Below, piece after piece: positions 62,359 through 63,387 of a stretch of 63,387 bases of DNA. The number at the start of each line of letters is the position of its first letter. Positions within the stretch are counted from its first letter, which is position 1. Location: NCBI GenBank assembly GCA_964636385.1, contig CAZWSC010000052.1, forward strand, positions 1 to 63,387. Direction: 5' to 3'. Position numbers and translations under genes: made by a program. This DNA is from CAZWSC01 sp964636385. Lineage in GTDB: Bacteria > Eisenbacteria > RBG-16-71-46 > CAIMUX01. A model generated the notes under the pieces. That model was not told the DNA's origin, did no database searches, and saw only the letters and a program-made list of their open reading frames with translations.

Positions 62359-63387
62359 TCAGTTCTCTCCCCTGACTTCCTCCTGCCGCATCCCCGTCAG
62401 GATCATCACTGACTCTGCATATGCAGCCCTTGCCTGACGCATCTCGTGGTCCGTGGGATTGCGCTCCAGCCAGAGATCCAGGGCTTCCAGGCCACCCTCG
62501 TAGTCCGTCATGCGAACCCACAGGAGGGAGAAGAGGTCGCGCAGCAGGTCGAAGTCTCGCGGGTGTTTTTCCATCCCGATCCGGTATGCCTCGGCGGCCC
62601 CGGAAAGATCGCCGCTCTCCTCCCTCATCAGCCCCAGCAGGCGATAAAGCCTCTGGTCAGTCGCCCCCCTGCGCTCGAACTCCAGGAGCAGCTCCTCCGC
62701 CTCCGCCCACTGGCCCATCTCCATACTAAGCATGGCGAGGGCATAACGGATGGGAGCGGAATCGGGGGCCAGGGCCTGGGCGAGATTGAGCATTTCATCC
62801 GCCTCTCCCAGGCGGCGCAGCGCGCTCAGCTCCTGGGCGGCGGTGATGCATGCCGCAGCGTAGTTCTGCACGAGATTCCTCGTGTTGCGATCCTTGTGGA
62901 GGGATCTGTCCTCGGTGCCGTCGGGGAGAACCAGCCCGCGGTAGAGGTACGTTTCCCCAAGGTTCCGGATCATTGCATCCACGTCCACGGAATCGCCTGC
63001 ACCTGCCGGATCCCCGATCTCGAAGACTATGCCCTTCTGGATCATTCGATCCGCCAGGCCGAGATTGCCCGGCACCGTGAGGGCAACGTAGATAGGCCTG
63101 CGGCCGTACTCCCGCTCCACGATCCTTGCCACGGCGATATCCCTCGTGATGATCCCCTCGTCGAGGTCCCGGCCGTATGGCTCAAGGCCGGTGCGCCGCA
63201 GGTAGTCTTCCACTGTCCTGCGCGCCACTACGCCATGCTGGTAACCGAGGCTCAGGGATCCGAAGAAGACAGCAGCGTCGATCTCGTCGTCAGTCCATCC
63301 CAGGTCCAGGCCGGGATCCTCACTCGGGAGTTCATACGGGTACCAGTCCGGCACCAGGGCGCCGCCCCTCTCCTCCTGCGTCAAGGT
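62359..63387 (-). CDS. DUF2723-type membrane protein, C-terminal part (cut by window edge)
   Basis: The reading frame runs off the right edge; 343 codons are visible. The visible start resembles the soluble tail of DUF2723 proteins (predicted integral-membrane glycosyltransferases/O-mannosyltransferases): DEGIITRDIAVARIVERE, GRRPIYVALTVPGNLGLADR, then TPR-like helices (LNLAQALAPDSAPIRYALAM; LLGLMREESGDLSGAAEAYR; LLRDLFSLLWVRMTDYEGGL). The membrane domain would lie beyond 63387. An apparent TTG start at 63384 is just an internal codon. It is followed by the gap containing the palindrome. Confidence 0.75.
   Translation of the reverse strand, partial: TLTQEERGGALVPDWYPYELPSEDPGLDLGWTDDEIDAAVFFGSLSLGYQHGVVARRTVEDYLRRTGLEPYGRDLDEGIITRDIAVARIVEREYGRRPIYVALTVPGNLGLADRMIQKGIVFEIGDPAGAGDSVDVDAMIRNLGETYLYRGLVLPDGTEDRSLHKDRNTRNLVQNYAAACITAAQELSALRRLGEADEMLNLAQALAPDSAPIRYALAMLSMEMGQWAEAEELLLEFERRGATDQRLYRLLGLMREESGDLSGAAEAYRIGMEKHPRDFDLLRDLFSLLWVRMTDYEGGLEALDLWLERNPTDHEMRQARAAYAESVMILTGMRQEEVRGEN

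Noticed and set aside
63384..63387. A start codon for the last gene at the right edge
   Set aside because: The frame is open to the edge and the protein lacks its membrane domain, so the gene is truncated by the window.

Overview
The window is about 63 kb of GC-rich bacterial chromosome packed with short-spaced or overlapping genes. No plasmid, phage, insertion-sequence, CRISPR or rRNA features were seen. The gene repertoire points to an uncultured, Gram-negative-type member of the Fibrobacteres-Chlorobi-Bacteroidetes (FCB) superphylum or a neighbouring candidate phylum. The evidence is secreted proteases with C-terminal FlgD-like/type IX-secretion (T9SS) sorting domains, a PorV/PorQ-family protein, DUF5683, DUF2723, DUF6029-like, PEGA and Omp28-like proteins, and many outer-membrane barrels ending in an aromatic residue. 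A species cannot be named from the sequence alone.

Layout. 0-3 kb: an S4-domain RNA-binding protein, diverging from a three-gene periplasmic redox/sulfur cluster (DUF1573, rhodanese-like, MauE/DoxX-like). 3-10.3 kb (minus strand): an envelope operon made of a metallopeptidase/TolB-propeller/barrel fusion, a PQQ-type propeller, a PEGA membrane protein and a propeller lipoprotein, ending in threonine aldolase. 10.4-18.8 kb (minus): an extended macromolecular-synthesis operon, rpsU-mutS2-dnaG-rpoD-tRNA-tRNA-zinc-ribbon gene-rnpB, driven by a near-consensus sigma70 promoter. 18.9-25.4 kb (plus): a small barrel, a secreted subtilase, a DHH phosphoesterase and a frameshifted DUF4861-type lipoprotein. 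25.4-33.1 kb (minus): housekeeping genes def, ETF-quinone oxidoreductase, a LON-N protein, trxB, pepA and dxs. 33.2-35.4 kb: nth, a NifU-type scaffold and queG, all linked to Fe-S clusters. 35.5-39.2 kb (plus): a TlpA/DUF6029-like/PEGA-Omp28 redox-envelope operon, followed by ligA. 41.4-46.3 kb (minus): TonB-dependent receptor, YfiR-family protein and hybrid histidine kinase. 46.3-49.2 kb: an interspersed palindromic repeat, a small barrel and a double-parvulin lipoprotein. 49.5-62.0 kb (minus): a dense surface-biogenesis block containing two DUF5683 paralogues, an NHL propeller, a roughly 1160-residue outer-membrane protein, an Omp85/BamA-like protein, an M6 protease and PorV. The right edge cuts a DUF2723-type membrane protein.

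About half the coding capacity serves the cell envelope. The most unusual candidate system is the translationally coupled five-gene run at 57.4-49.5 kb, where a giant surface protein is encoded immediately upstream of a dedicated Omp85-type insertase. It lies next to the T9SS-type cargo protease and PorV. Regulation can be read at several points: near-consensus -35/-10 pairs, mostly with 17-18 bp spacers, upstream of 715, 18694, 18957, 35713 and rnpB, an attenuator-like hairpin between rpsU and mutS2, and a perfect interrupted palindrome upstream of porV.
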